DNA of 64,000 bases. Source: JAGLTQ01 sp964605385 (GTDB lineage: Bacteria > Pseudomonadota > Gammaproteobacteria > UBA6429 > Thiohalophilaceae). Every line of letters begins with the position of its first letter. Position 1 is the stretch's first letter. The position numbers were made by a program, and so were the translations under genes. This document shows, piece by piece, positions 7,506 to 16,266 of the stretch. The DNA lies in the NCBI GenBank assembly GCA_964605385.1, contig CAZSCK010000001.1, positions 1 through 64,000 of the forward strand. The letters run 5' to 3'. The notes beneath the pieces are model-generated. The model saw nothing but the letters and a program-made list of their open reading frames with translations, was not told the DNA's origin and did not search any database.

Positions 7506-9842
7506 ATGCTCAATATGTTTAGAACATTCGTCTATTCTCTTGTATTTTTTTTACCACTGATTTCACCATTGTATGCTAGTCATTCTACACATCAGATAGA
7601 TGTATTAGCGGTTCATTCGTACCATCAGGAATACCCGTGGACATCATCACAATATGAATCCTTTAAAAAACAAATCAAAAATAACCTGCCTGAATACAGC
7701 ATTAATTTTTCAAGTGAATATTTAGACACAAAAAGAATTTCTCCAACCATCAAATATCAAGAAAATTTTTTATATTACCTCAAAGCAAAGTACAGTGACC
7801 AACTACCTGACATTATTTATGTAACCGATGACAACGCTCTCAATTTTATATATTCCAGCTCGAATTCGTTAAACTGGAATGTGCCCGTTATTTTTTCAGG
7901 AATTAATAATACAAACTTAAATAAATCAAAGGCTAAATATCCTTTAGACGGAATATTTGAATATAAAGACATTCTCTCTTCAATTTCACTAGCAAAAAAA
8001 ATAACAAAAAATACTGCAAAAATTATCTTCGTCGGTGATGGTGGAACAACTGACAAAGCTATTAAAAAAGCAATCAATGAAGGGGAATATAAAAAAGATG
8101 GCTTTGAAATTATTCATCTAAATTTTTCTAATCTGAATACTTTAATTAACAAATTAAATACTCTTGGTGAAGGAACCATAATTTTAACCACCATAGGTGG
8201 AATACGAGATAATAATAATACTCTCCTAAAATTGCATGAAACAATTAAAGCTATATCAAATACGGGAAGAAAAGTTCTCGTAATGGAAGATGCATATCTG
8301 TTTCCCGGAGTATTAGGAGGATATGTGACTAGTGGTCGTATCCAGGGAGAATCTGCAGCAAATATCGCTAGCAAAATAATTAAAGGGGATAAAAGAATTC
8401 ATGTTGATGTTCAAAACTCAAGTGAATTTATTTTAAGCTATCCAGATATTAACCGTTTCAACCTGGATTTAAATGATACATTATTAAAAAAAGCAAGAAT
8501 TATTAATCTACCACGCCCCTTCCTGGAACTATACCCTGCATTAAGTAAATGGCTGTTATGGTTTGTTTCTGTACTCATTATTATTATTTTCAGTTTTAGT
8601 TTAAGTGTGAGACGAAAAAATATTCAATTAAAAGAACAATACACCGATTCAGTTACTGGACTACCAAACCGAATTAAACTATTAAATGATATTAATAAAT
8701 CAACAGCACCTTGTTTAATAATAATCGACATAAATAATTTCAAAACAATTAACAATCTATATGGTTTGAATGTCGGTGATAACTTATTAAGTGATTTCGG
8801 AAAAAAAGTTAATCAACATATTGGAGATGAATATCCTGTTTATCGACTAGGTGGGAACCAATTTGCTATCCTGAGTGAAAGGGGACGTCTGCATGAGAAA
8901 CCAGATGAAAATATAAAGACACTTTTAAGTAACATTCAGAATAGTCGTTATCGCATAGGTAATATCGATATTAATCTTACATTAACGGCTGGTGTGAGTA
9001 GGAATGAGCGTGATTTTTTAATTCCTCGAGCTGAACAAGCCTTACAAAAAGCAAAAGAAAATAATAAGGATTATATTTTATTTGAAAGTACTCAAGAAGA
9101 TACTGAGCAACATCACAAAAATCTTCTCTGGGCACAAAAACTCAACAAGGCATTATCAGAAAACCGGGTTGTCCCATTTTTTCAACTTATTACCCATAAC
9201 AAAACGGGGAGAAAAGATAAGTTTGAAGCACTCGTTAGGCTAATAGATGAAGATGGTGAAATAGTATCACCCTTCTTTTTTCTTGATGCCGCAAAAAGTA
9301 CTCGCCAATATGCTTCATTAACAAAAGTGATGATTGAAAAAACATTTGAATCCATCAAAAATCAGAATATTAGCATTTCAATCAATTTTACGGTCGAAGA
9401 TATTCGTGATGATAGTACGATTAAGTTTTTTAAAGAAAAACTAAAAGAATACCGTGTAGCTAAAAATATCATAGTAGAGTTAACTGAAAGTGAAGGTATA
9501 GAAAATTATTCTGAAGTTTCGGAGTTTATTCACGAGATAAAGAATTTAGGCTGTCGAGTTGCTATTGATGACTTTGGAACAGGATATTCCAACTTTACTC
9601 ACTTAATTCATCTTAATGTCGATTACTTAAAAATTGATGGCTCAATTATCCAAAATATTCTTAAAGATCGAAATGCTGAAATTATTGTTAAGACTATCGT
9701 TGATTTTACTAGTCAACTTGGCATAGAAACAATTGCAGAGTTTGTAGATTCACAGGAAATATTAGATAAAGTTAAGGAGCTTGGAATTGATTATTCGCAA
9801 GGGTATTTCTTAGGGAAACCTCAAAGTACATTATTTGATTAA
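7506..9842 (+). CDS. Membrane-bound c-di-GMP phosphodiesterase: periplasmic substrate-binding-like sensor, degenerate GGDEF and EAL
   Basis: 778 residues. A signal sequence (1-24) is followed by an ABC substrate-binding-like sensor (about 30-330), one membrane helix (about 347-367), a GGDEF domain (about 380-525) and an EAL domain (about 540-775). The GGDEF signature is GGNQF near residue 449, so cyclase activity is probably lost. The EAL domain keeps FEALVRL (near 572), the ELTESEG segment, DDFGTGYSN (near 687) and YSQGYFLGKP, so phosphodiesterase activity is plausible. It is more AT-rich than its neighbours, with a high Lys/Asn/Ile content. It sits between the nitrite reductase and nitrate transport operons; the ligand of its sensor is unknown. 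Confidence 0.88.
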   Translation: MLNMFRTFVYSLVFFLPLISPLYASHSTHQIDVLAVHSYHQEYPWTSSQYESFKKQIKNNLPEYSINFSSEYLDTKRISPTIKYQENFLYYLKAKYSDQLPDIIYVTDDNALNFIYSSSNSLNWNVPVIFSGINNTNLNKSKAKYPLDGIFEYKDILSSISLAKKITKNTAKIIFVGDGGTTDKAIKKAINEGEYKKDGFEIIHLNFSNLNTLINKLNTLGEGTIILTTIGGIRDNNNTLLKLHETIKAISNTGRKVLVMEDAYLFPGVLGGYVTSGRIQGESAANIASKIIKGDKRIHVDVQNSSEFILSYPDINRFNLDLNDTLLKKARIINLPRPFLELYPALSKWLLWFVSVLIIIIFSFSLSVRRKNIQLKEQYTDSVTGLPNRIKLLNDINKSTAPCLIIIDINNFKTINNLYGLNVGDNLLSDFGKKVNQHIGDEYPVYRLGGNQFAILSERGRLHEKPDENIKTLLSNIQNSRYRIGNIDINLTLTAGVSRNERDFLIPRAEQALQKAKENNKDYILFESTQEDTEQHHKNLLWAQKLNKALSENRVVPFFQLITHNKTGRKDKFEALVRLIDEDGEIVSPFFFLDAAKSTRQYASLTKVMIEKTFESIKNQNISISINFTVEDIRDDSTIKFFKEKLKEYRVAKNIIVELTESEGIENYSEVSEFIHEIKNLGCRVAIDDFGTGYSNFTHLIHLNVDYLKIDGSIIQNILKDRNAEIIVKTIVDFTSQLGIETIAEFVDSQEILDKVKELGIDYSQGYFLGKPQSTLFD

Positions 9843-9890
9843 AATTTAATTGAGCATAAGTATTGCCATCCTTGGCTAGATTGCTAATAA

Positions 9891-9913
9891 GCATGTAGAT
9901 TCCAACTACATGC
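9891..9913 (-). terminator. Stem-loop after the nrt operon
   Basis: GCATGTAG and CTACATGC form an 8-bp perfect stem with a 7-base loop, between the convergent EAL gene and nrtD. No clean U-run follows on either strand, so it may only protect the 3' end or act weakly. Confidence 0.4.
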
Positions 9914-9931
9914 CTCGAGAAGAATTAAAAG

Positions 9932-10735
9932 TTAAGCAACTTTATCGGTAGGATTGTGCTGACGCTCATACAAGAATTTTAAGACTGACGCACGGTAACT
10001 ATTGTATTGAGCATCATTTGCCAAACTGACACGGTTACGGGGTTTTGGTAAATCAATATCAAGAATATCACCAATAGTTGCTGCTGGGCCATTTGTCATC
10101 ATCACTATTCGATCAGATAACAATACCGCCTCATCAACATCATGCGTAATCATAATAACAGTGTTGTTTAATCTTAATTGAATCTCAATTAATGAATCTT
10201 GCATGTGTGCACGTGTTAAAGCATCCAAAGCACCAAAAGGTTCATCCATTAACAGTACCTTGGGTTCCATGGCCAATGCACGTGCAATTCCAACGCGTTG
10301 TTTCATTCCCCCGGATATTTCGCTAGGACGCTTATTCATCGCATGTTCCATGTGAACGAGGTTGAGGTTGTGAACGATCCATTCTTTCATTTCATCTGGT
10401 GATTTTTTGCCTTTGAATACCTGTTTAACTGCAAGCTCAACATTTTCAAAGGCGGTTAACCACGGTAGCAATGAATGGTTCTGAAAGACTACAGCTCGAT
10501 CTGGACCTGGCTCATTTACTTCTTTTCCATCTAAAATTACCCCCCCTTCTGTTGCTTGATACAAACCCGCAATAATATTTAATACGGTTGATTTACCACA
10601 ACCAGAATGTCCAATTAAAGAAATAAACTCACCTTCTTTAATATTAAGTTTAATTTTATCCAGGGCTTTATAAGGCCCTGTTGGTGTGTGAAACTCCATT
10701 GATACCTGGCTTATTTCTAAATGTTTTTTACTCAT
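9932..10735 (-). CDS. nrtD: Nitrate/nitrite ABC transporter ATP-binding protein
   Basis: A 267-residue ABC ATPase of the nitrate/sulfonate/taurine family. Walker A is GHSGCGKS, the signature is SGGMKQRVGIARA and Walker B is VLLMDEPFG, with HDVDEAV as the switch region. The length fits NrtD/NasD rather than NrtC, which carries an extra solute-binding domain. It powers uptake with the permease 50 bases upstream and the Tat-exported binding protein beyond it. It is the last gene of the nrtABD operon, so it depends on the ANTAR-controlled leader before nrtA. Confidence 0.93.
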   Translation of the reverse strand: MSKKHLEISQVSMEFHTPTGPYKALDKIKLNIKEGEFISLIGHSGCGKSTVLNIIAGLYQATEGGVILDGKEVNEPGPDRAVVFQNHSLLPWLTAFENVELAVKQVFKGKKSPDEMKEWIVHNLNLVHMEHAMNKRPSEISGGMKQRVGIARALAMEPKVLLMDEPFGALDALTRAHMQDSLIEIQLRLNNTVIMITHDVDEAVLLSDRIVMMTNGPAATIGDILDIDLPKPRNRVSLANDAQYNSYRASVLKFLYERQHNPTDKVA

Positions 10736-10785
10736 GTTCTTTCTCCAAATTTGATTTGCATAGATCTCTCTTAAATTAAATCGAA

Positions 10786-11805
10786 TTAACGCAACACTGC
10801 GTTTTTATCCCATGACACACTTCGTTGTACCTTCAACATAAATTGATCGAGTATGTATCCTATTAAACCAATAGCAATAACCGCCACCATAATTCTAGCG
10901 AGTGAATTAGAACTACCATTTTGGAATTCATCCCATACGAATTTTCCCAAGCCCGGGTTTTGTGCCAACATTTCTGCGGCAATGAGAACCATCCAGCCGA
11001 TACCAAATGAAACGCGTAAACCTGCGAACATCATAGGAACAGATGAAGGTAAAACAATCTTAGTAATATGTGTAAACCAACTTAAGCGAAGCACTTTGCT
11101 CACATTTACCAAATCTTTATCCATTGTTGAAACACCCACCGTAGTATTAATAATTATTGGCCAAAGACTACACAACGTGACTGTTATCGCCGAGTTAATA
11201 AAGGATTTGGAAAACATGGGGTCATCTGTTACATAAACGGCACTAACAATAATAGTCACAATCGGTAGCCACGCTAAAGGAGATACCGGTTTAAATGTTT
11301 GAATAAGTGGGTTCAATGCATTATAAATAATCGGACTTAAGCCACTTATAATACCAATAGGAATTGCAATTAATGAGGCAATGATAAACCCGGTTATAAC
11401 TGTAATAATACTTGTGCCAATCTGATCAAAGAATGTAGGTTTACCTGTATACGAGCGAACTTTTATTTTTGCATCAGGATTAGCTAATATTTTTTTTGCA
11501 TTACGTTTATCTTGCCTTTCATAAAACGCAACTTCTTTGTTTCGTTCTTCTTTATGTTCCTCATAAAGAGAGACAGTTTGTTGCCAGACTTTAGCCGGGC
11601 CAGGAAGCTGACCTAATGATGTTTGAATTTGCGAAGCAGCACCGCCCCAAATAGCAAGAAAAACACCTATAGCCATTAACGGCACACCTAACGTTTGTAC
11701 GGTTTTTTTGAAAAAACTATCCCAATCAATATTTTTAGGTTTTGATAGCGATAATATCTTTATCATAAATTTACTTTCTATCATATCCATTACTCGTGTG
11801 TTCAT
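10786..11805 (-). CDS. nrtB: Nitrate ABC transporter permease
   Basis: An ABC permease of the SsuC/NrtB type, about 339 residues. The first membrane helix is near residues 30-50; the remaining five or six follow residue 125. The EAA loop region is seen in the C-terminal third. Between helix 1 and the core is a hydrophilic insert of about 60 charged residues (HKEERNKEVAFYERQDKRN region), an extension over minimal permeases. The first ATG (11805) is preferred; an in-frame TTG four codons upstream is a less likely start. The gene lies between nrtA and nrtD. Confidence 0.92.
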   Translation of the reverse strand: MNTRVMDMIESKFMIKILSLSKPKNIDWDSFFKKTVQTLGVPLMAIGVFLAIWGGAASQIQTSLGQLPGPAKVWQQTVSLYEEHKEERNKEVAFYERQDKRNAKKILANPDAKIKVRSYTGKPTFFDQIGTSIITVITGFIIASLIAIPIGIISGLSPIIYNALNPLIQTFKPVSPLAWLPIVTIIVSAVYVTDDPMFSKSFINSAITVTLCSLWPIIINTTVGVSTMDKDLVNVSKVLRLSWFTHITKIVLPSSVPMMFAGLRVSFGIGWMVLIAAEMLAQNPGLGKFVWDEFQNGSSNSLARIMVAVIAIGLIGYILDQFMLKVQRSVSWDKNAVLR

Positions 11806-11849
11806 TTTCTTAACCAAATTTTAAATCTATAAATATTTAATAAGAATCC

Positions 11850-11873
11850 ACATACTCTTGCCGGAAAGTATGT
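11850..11873 (-). promoter_or_regulatory. Intergenic stem-loop between nrtA and nrtB
   Basis: ACATACT and AGTATGT pair across a 10-base loop in the 80-base nrtA-nrtB gap. Such stems often protect the upstream binding-protein message so that it is made in excess over the permease. There is no U-run, so it should not be a full terminator. Confidence 0.4.
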
Positions 11874-11885
11874 AGATGTCCCTTC

Positions 11886-13292
11886 TTACATTTTTTCTTT
11901 ATTTTTCAAACCAATTTTAAATTTCTTCAAATATGCATTTGGCTTTTTGCTGTCATATACAATGTTATCAATAAAATGTTTCTGTGGTTTTTTAAAGCCT
12001 GATTCATTTTTTAAATCAGGGAAGTCTTTTGCAGAAACCTTACCTTCAGCAATCAACTCTTTTGCTGCTTTTGCATATATTTCAGGTAGATAAACTTTTT
12101 TTGCGATATTGTTGTACCAGCTATCAGGTTTGTATTCTGAAATCTGACCCCAGCGACGCATTTGTGTTAAATACCAAATGGCATCTGAGTAATAAGGGTA
12201 AGTTGCGTTATATCTAAAGAAAACATTAAAATCAGGTACCTGACGCTTATCACCTTTTTCGTATTCAAAGGTTCCTGTCATTGAGTTAGCGATAACATCA
12301 TAGTCCGCACCAACATATTGTGACATGGATAGAATTTTCACCGCTTCAGGTCGGTTAGCATTATTATTAGCATCTAACCATTGTGCTGCACGAATCATCG
12401 CTTTTACTACACGAATATGCGTGTTTGGGTTTTTATCTGCCCATTTTTTGCTAACACCAAATACTTTTTCCGGGTTGTTTTTCCATATTTCATAATCGGT
12501 AACAACCGGAACACCAATACCTTTAAATACGGCTTGTTGATTCCAGGGCTCACCTACACAGTAGCCATCAATCGTACCTGCTTCCATTGTTGAAGGCATT
12601 TGTGGTGGCGGCGTCACAGATAACAATGTATCTGCTTGAAGTGTGCCACTGCTATCACCTTTATGTGGAGCATAGTAACCAGGATGAATACCACCCGCCG
12701 CTAACCAGTAACGTAATTCATAGTTATGTGTAGATACGGGAAATACCATTCCCATCTTAAAAGGTTTACCTTCCGATTTATATTTTTCAATTACGGGCTT
12801 TAAAGCATCAGCCTTAATTGGATGAACTGGCTTTCCACCTTTATGAGGAATGTGCTTTTTCATTTCTCTCCATACCTTGTTAGAAACCGTAATCGCATTA
12901 CCATTAAGATCCATGCTAAAGGCAGTAACAATATGAGATTGAGTACCAAAACCAATTGTTGCGCCTAATGGTTGTCCTGCTAACATATGCGCCCCATCCA
13001 GCTCACCATCAATCACTCGATCAAGTAACACTTTCCAGTTCGCTTGTGATTCAAGAGTGACATACAAACCTTCATCTTCAAAAAAACCTTTTTCATAGGC
13101 CACTGCAAGTGGGGCCATGTCGGTCAACTTAATAAAACCAAATTTTAATTCTTCTTTTTCTGGCTCACCTACTGCCGCGCTTATGTTTGGAGCACCAAGA
13201 AGTCCCATTGTTAATGTCACCGAAAGCCCCAGCGTCATCGCTACTGACTTAATAAATTTTCTACGACCTGGATATTTACTAAAGTTTTTCAT
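11886..13292 (-). CDS. nrtA: Nitrate-binding protein of the ABC transporter, Tat-exported
   Basis: 468 residues of the NrtA/NasF/CmpA family. The N-terminus has a twin-arginine signal (RRKFIKS with R10, R11), then a hydrophobic stretch and an Ala-rich cleavage region near 38-40. The mature domain captures nitrate or nitrite in the periplasm for the NrtBD pump. The ATG at 13292 is preceded by GAGAGG on the minus strand. It is first in nrtABD, with a sigma54 promoter and a two-hairpin ANTAR antiterminator/terminator leader directly upstream. The export signal argues against it being the cytoplasmic sensor NasS, which is the same family. Confidence 0.93.
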   Translation of the reverse strand: MKNFSKYPGRRKFIKSVAMTLGLSVTLTMGLLGAPNISAAVGEPEKEELKFGFIKLTDMAPLAVAYEKGFFEDEGLYVTLESQANWKVLLDRVIDGELDGAHMLAGQPLGATIGFGTQSHIVTAFSMDLNGNAITVSNKVWREMKKHIPHKGGKPVHPIKADALKPVIEKYKSEGKPFKMGMVFPVSTHNYELRYWLAAGGIHPGYYAPHKGDSSGTLQADTLLSVTPPPQMPSTMEAGTIDGYCVGEPWNQQAVFKGIGVPVVTDYEIWKNNPEKVFGVSKKWADKNPNTHIRVVKAMIRAAQWLDANNNANRPEAVKILSMSQYVGADYDVIANSMTGTFEYEKGDKRQVPDFNVFFRYNATYPYYSDAIWYLTQMRRWGQISEYKPDSWYNNIAKKVYLPEIYAKAAKELIAEGKVSAKDFPDLKNESGFKKPQKHFIDNIVYDSKKPNAYLKKFKIGLKNKEKM

Positions 13293-13329
13293 TACAGCCT
13301 CTCTTACTATTTTTCATGCAAAAAAAAAC

Positions 13330-13366
13330 GTCCACACGCCAAACAATTAATGTTTGGTTTGTGGAC
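13330..13366 (-). terminator. Intrinsic terminator in the nrtA leader
   Basis: On the minus strand, GTCCACA and CCAAAC pair with GTTTGG and TGTGGAC, and the stem is followed by about nine U (the A-run at 13320-13328). It lies between promoter and gene, so it is an attenuator. Its 5' arm shares GTCC with ANTAR hairpin P2, so the two folds exclude each other. Confidence 0.9.
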
Positions 13367-13403
13367 GCCTTTGTCCGATGTCTATTGACCGCCGTTGGAC
13401 AAT
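13363..13403 (-). promoter_or_regulatory. ANTAR two-hairpin antiterminator RNA (NasT target) in the nrtA leader
   Basis: P1 (13384-13403) is a 7-bp stem with one T-T mismatch closing the hexaloop AACGGC. P2 (13363-13376) is GGAC/GTCC closing the hexaloop AAAGGC. Both loops have A at position 1 and G at position 4, the defining features of RNA bound by ANTAR-domain proteins, and a 7-base linker separates them. P2 overlaps the terminator stem, so protein bound to P1-P2 should let transcription run into nrtA. Confidence 0.9.
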
Positions 13404-13426
13404 AATAAAATTACTGTATTTATTAG

Positions 13427-13442
13427 AGCAAAGTGTATGCCA
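13427..13442 (-). promoter_or_regulatory. Sigma54 promoter of nrtABD
   Basis: The minus strand reads TGGCATACACTTTGCT, with GG-N10-GC spacing and a single deviation (T for C at position 6). Transcription would start near 13415, about 12 bases before antiterminator hairpin P1. A TGGTGCA half-site (13568-13574) lies about 155 bases upstream as a possible weak NtrC contact. Confidence 0.82.
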
Positions 13443-13616
13443 ATTTATTAAATTGGCTTATCTATGCGGTATATTTAATAAACACTTATAGGTCAGATGA
13501 ATTATATAACTCACTGTATATGTTTATGCTTTAAAAAAGTGCAATCCATATTTAAAATATTCATTTATGGTGCAAAAAAGAAAAGATCAATGAAGAACAG
13601 CTCAATAAATATATAA

Positions 13617-14192
13617 TTAAAATAATTCTGACATTTCAATAACATTTTTTGCTATTTCAAAAAGCTTTTTATTTTGGCCCATTGCCAGCTTTCTTAATGA
13701 GTTATAAGCATCATCCTCACTCATACTCTTTCTGCTCATTAAAATTCCTTTAGCCCTTTCTATAACTTTTCGTTCTTCCAGGTTTACTTTAGAGTCAGAT
13801 ATTTCTTTATAGAGAGATTGCATTTCCTTAAATCGCGCAATAGCAAGTCCAATAACGGGTTTTACACGTTGAGCCGTTAAACCATCAACAATAAATGCAC
13901 TAACGCCAGTCTTAACTGCTTTTTCAATAACATCATATTCACTTTTATCCGCAAAGAAAACTATCGGTTTTGGACGTTGTTTATTTATTTCCAGCAATTG
14001 GTTAAAAATATAATCATCAGGTGACTCCATATCAATCACTAAAACATCAGGTTCACATACTTGAATACCGGCTAAAATATCGTCATCACATGCAACACGC
14101 CCCACAACTTCAAATCCAGCATCATTTAATGACGATGTTAGCATTTCTGTTCTCGATGAATCTTCATCAATAAGTAGTATTTTTTTCTTCAT
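13617..14192 (-). CDS. nasT: Nitrate-responsive ANTAR antitermination regulator NasT
   Basis: About 191 residues from the ATG at 14192; the longer frame has no good start. Residues 1-120 form a receiver-like domain (ILLIDEDSSRTEML, then VLVIDMESPD), followed by a short helix and a C-terminal ANTAR RNA-binding domain (ERKVIERAKGILMSRKSMSE and onward). ANTAR proteins bind paired hexaloop hairpins and prevent termination; such a leader lies just downstream, before nrtA. NasT is normally held inactive by the nitrate sensor NasS, but no nasS is next to it. The gene has its own sigma54 promoter and NtrC-like sites. Confidence 0.92.
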   Translation of the reverse strand: MKKKILLIDEDSSRTEMLTSSLNDAGFEVVGRVACDDDILAGIQVCEPDVLVIDMESPDDYIFNQLLEINKQRPKPIVFFADKSEYDVIEKAVKTGVSAFIVDGLTAQRVKPVIGLAIARFKEMQSLYKEISDSKVNLEERKVIERAKGILMSRKSMSEDDAYNSLRKLAMGQNKKLFEIAKNVIEMSELF

Positions 14193-14236
14193 TTGTACAC
14201 ATTCTTTAACAAGATAAAATATTTGACTAACAATAG

Positions 14237-14252
14237 AGCAATAATGATGCCA
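14237..14252 (-). promoter_or_regulatory. Sigma54 promoter of nasT
   Basis: The minus strand reads TGGCATCATTATTGCT, with the exact GG-N10-GC frame; positions 6 and 7 deviate. The predicted start near 14225 gives a leader of about 33 bases. Confidence 0.7.
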
Positions 14253-14341
14253 TACATAAAATATAAGCTTCAAAAGTAGAAAACGTGTGTGTTAACTTGA
14301 GAATTTTATTGATAGCATTAATAAAATAAAAACAAACCACA

Positions 14342-14399
14342 TGCACCAATAATCTACATAATCTTGATTTACGATGTAAACCTGCACCGACTTTGTACA
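14342..14399. promoter_or_regulatory. One or two NtrC-type sites upstream of nasT
   Basis: TGCACCGACTTTGTACA (14383-14399) has a perfect left arm and 5 of 7 right-arm matches. TGCACCAATAATCTACA (14342-14358) has a perfect left arm and a poor right arm. The centres are about 166 and 125 bases upstream of the predicted start. Confidence 0.6.
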
Positions 14400-14447
14400 T
14401 TAAGCATTAAATCGAAATTGTATCACTAGAAGATTTTAGAAAGAGTA

Positions 14448-15083
14448 TTACGTTTTAAATCTAAATTTTGGCAAGCTGAGGTTGTATCGAATTGCTAAAA
14501 GTCGAACGACAAAAATACTAACGCCCGCACTAATTGCAGATAATGTTACATCAAAGTCTACATACAATAAGAAAATAAATAACAGTGAACCACCCCATGA
14601 TACCGTACCATAAAGTGTACTTTGAAAAACAACGGGAGGTTCATGACTTAAGATGTCGCGAAAAATCCCTCCCATAGTACCTGTCATCACACCCATAAAA
14701 CTAGCTATTAACCACGGCGCACCAACCATTAACGAAACCAATGTACCTGCAATACCAAATGTTGCAAGACCCGCGGCATCGGGAACCAGGAAAAATCGGG
14801 GGGGGATAACTTTAAGCCGCGCAATAATAAAAATAATAATGGCGCTAGCCAATGAAGCAATAAAAAAGCTCTGATCACGAATCCAGAAAACTTCACGATC
14901 AAGCAGCATATCACGTAAAGAACCACCACCAAGACCAGTCGCGACCGCGATAATAATAACCCCAAAAAGATCATATTTTTTAAATCCTGCTTTTAAAACA
15001 CCCGAGGCAGATGAAACAATAACGGCAATCAGTGTGATCCAATATAAACTATCAAGTAAGGCTGGTGTCGGATTTAGAGTCAT
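14448..15083 (-). CDS. TRIC/UPF0126 family inner-membrane protein (YadS/YicG-like)
   Basis: 211 residues with about seven membrane helices arranged as two homologous UPF0126 halves, each containing a conserved Gly-rich turn (GLGGGSLRDML and MGGIFRDIL). The family includes bacterial TRIC-type cation channels and YicG, reported as a glycine transporter; the substrate here cannot be told. It is on the minus strand, upstream of nasT by more than 170 bases that hold nasT's promoter, so it is probably not part of the nitrate regulon. Confidence 0.88.
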   Translation of the reverse strand: MTLNPTPALLDSLYWITLIAVIVSSASGVLKAGFKKYDLFGVIIIAVATGLGGGSLRDMLLDREVFWIRDQSFFIASLASAIIIFIIARLKVIPPRFFLVPDAAGLATFGIAGTLVSLMVGAPWLIASFMGVMTGTMGGIFRDILSHEPPVVFQSTLYGTVSWGGSLLFIFLLYVDFDVTLSAISAGVSIFVVRLLAIRYNLSLPKFRFKT

Positions 15084-15114
15084 ACAAGTATTTTAATAGA
15101 GAACCTCTAATTAG

Positions 15115-16266
15115 TCATTTCTTATTATTAGGCAGAATTCGATAAATTTTACCACTATCCGTTGAGAAATAGATCCAGCCCTGAGGACTTTGTGCTAAAG
15201 CCCTTATACGCTCATCAAGAGATTTAAGTAACCGTTCTTCTTTTATTGCTTCACCCTTTTCATTTAATTCAATACGATTAATATGGCGTAGCTTTAATGC
15301 TCCTGATAATAGATTCCCTTTCCATCCAGAGAGTGTTTCACCTGAGTACAAGATTAAACTGCCTGGGGCAATAGAAGGAATGTAAACCTTAACGGGTTGC
15401 TCCATGCCTTTGCGATGTGTCCCTTCACCTACTGCTATCGGCCCCCAATATTCTTTGCCATATGAAATTTCAGGCCAGCCATAATTTGCTTCAGGTTTAA
15501 TTAAGTTAATTTCATCCCCGCCTCGTGGCCCATGTTCAATTTCCCATAAACGATTATATTTAGTATCAAATACCAGCCCTTGCGGATTTCTGTGACCATA
15601 ACTCCATATCTCAGGTAAAACGCCTTTTTTATTAACATAGGGATTATCCTGCGGAATAGAACCATCAAGATTTAAACGAATAATTGAGCCAGCATGATTA
15701 CTTAAATTTTGAGCATTGGGTCGCACACCACGATCGCCAATTCCAAAAAAAACATGACCGTTATTATCAAAAGTTATCCGGCTACCAAAGTGATAACTCT
15801 TACTTGTCCGTGATTTTGAGACTAACAAGTCTTTCCATTCACTAAGTTTATTATTCTTAAGTTTTGCTCTTGTCAGTACAGTAGCACCTTCACCGGAATA
15901 TTCTTTTACATAAGTAAAATAGATCCAGCCAGTTTTTTTGTAGTCAGGGGATATCGCAACATCAAGCATACCACCCTGGCCATCATGCATAACATTAGGT
16001 GTGTTTTTTAAAATAACTTTTTTAGATGTCTCTAAATTAAATAAGAGTATAGAACCAGAACGTTCTGTTATGAGTAGTTCAGTTGGAGATATAAAAGTCA
16101 TTCCCCATGGCACGCCTAAACCTTCAAGTACTTTTTCAACCTTAAGAACCATACCTTCACTTTTAAAAGTAAAAGGTGATTCTTCTGCGTTTAAAGTTGA
16201 TACAAGGCTACACCAAGCTATCAAAAACAATAAAAACCTATTATTTTTTAGTGGGTAATTCATCAT
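15115..16266 (-). CDS. PQQ-dependent aldose-type dehydrogenase (YliI/Asd family), periplasmic
   Basis: 383 residues. The N-terminus has a signal sequence (hydrophobic 10-25, cut near LNA-EE), then a six-bladed beta-propeller of the GSDH/YliI family. Typical pieces are GLGVPWGM near 47-54, DVAISPDY, GIGDRGVRPNAQN and EHGPRGGDEINLI. The family oxidises sugars with pyrroloquinoline quinone; the physiological substrate is unknown. The 5' end overlaps the stop region of the upstream GFA-family gene by 26 bases, so the two are translationally linked. Two ATGs are adjacent (16266, 16263). Confidence 0.86.
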   Translation of the reverse strand: MMNYPLKNNRFLLFLIAWCSLVSTLNAEESPFTFKSEGMVLKVEKVLEGLGVPWGMTFISPTELLITERSGSILLFNLETSKKVILKNTPNVMHDGQGGMLDVAISPDYKKTGWIYFTYVKEYSGEGATVLTRAKLKNNKLSEWKDLLVSKSRTSKSYHFGSRITFDNNGHVFFGIGDRGVRPNAQNLSNHAGSIIRLNLDGSIPQDNPYVNKKGVLPEIWSYGHRNPQGLVFDTKYNRLWEIEHGPRGGDEINLIKPEANYGWPEISYGKEYWGPIAVGEGTHRKGMEQPVKVYIPSIAPGSLILYSGETLSGWKGNLLSGALKLRHINRIELNEKGEAIKEERLLKSLDERIRALAQSPQGWIYFSTDSGKIYRILPNNKK

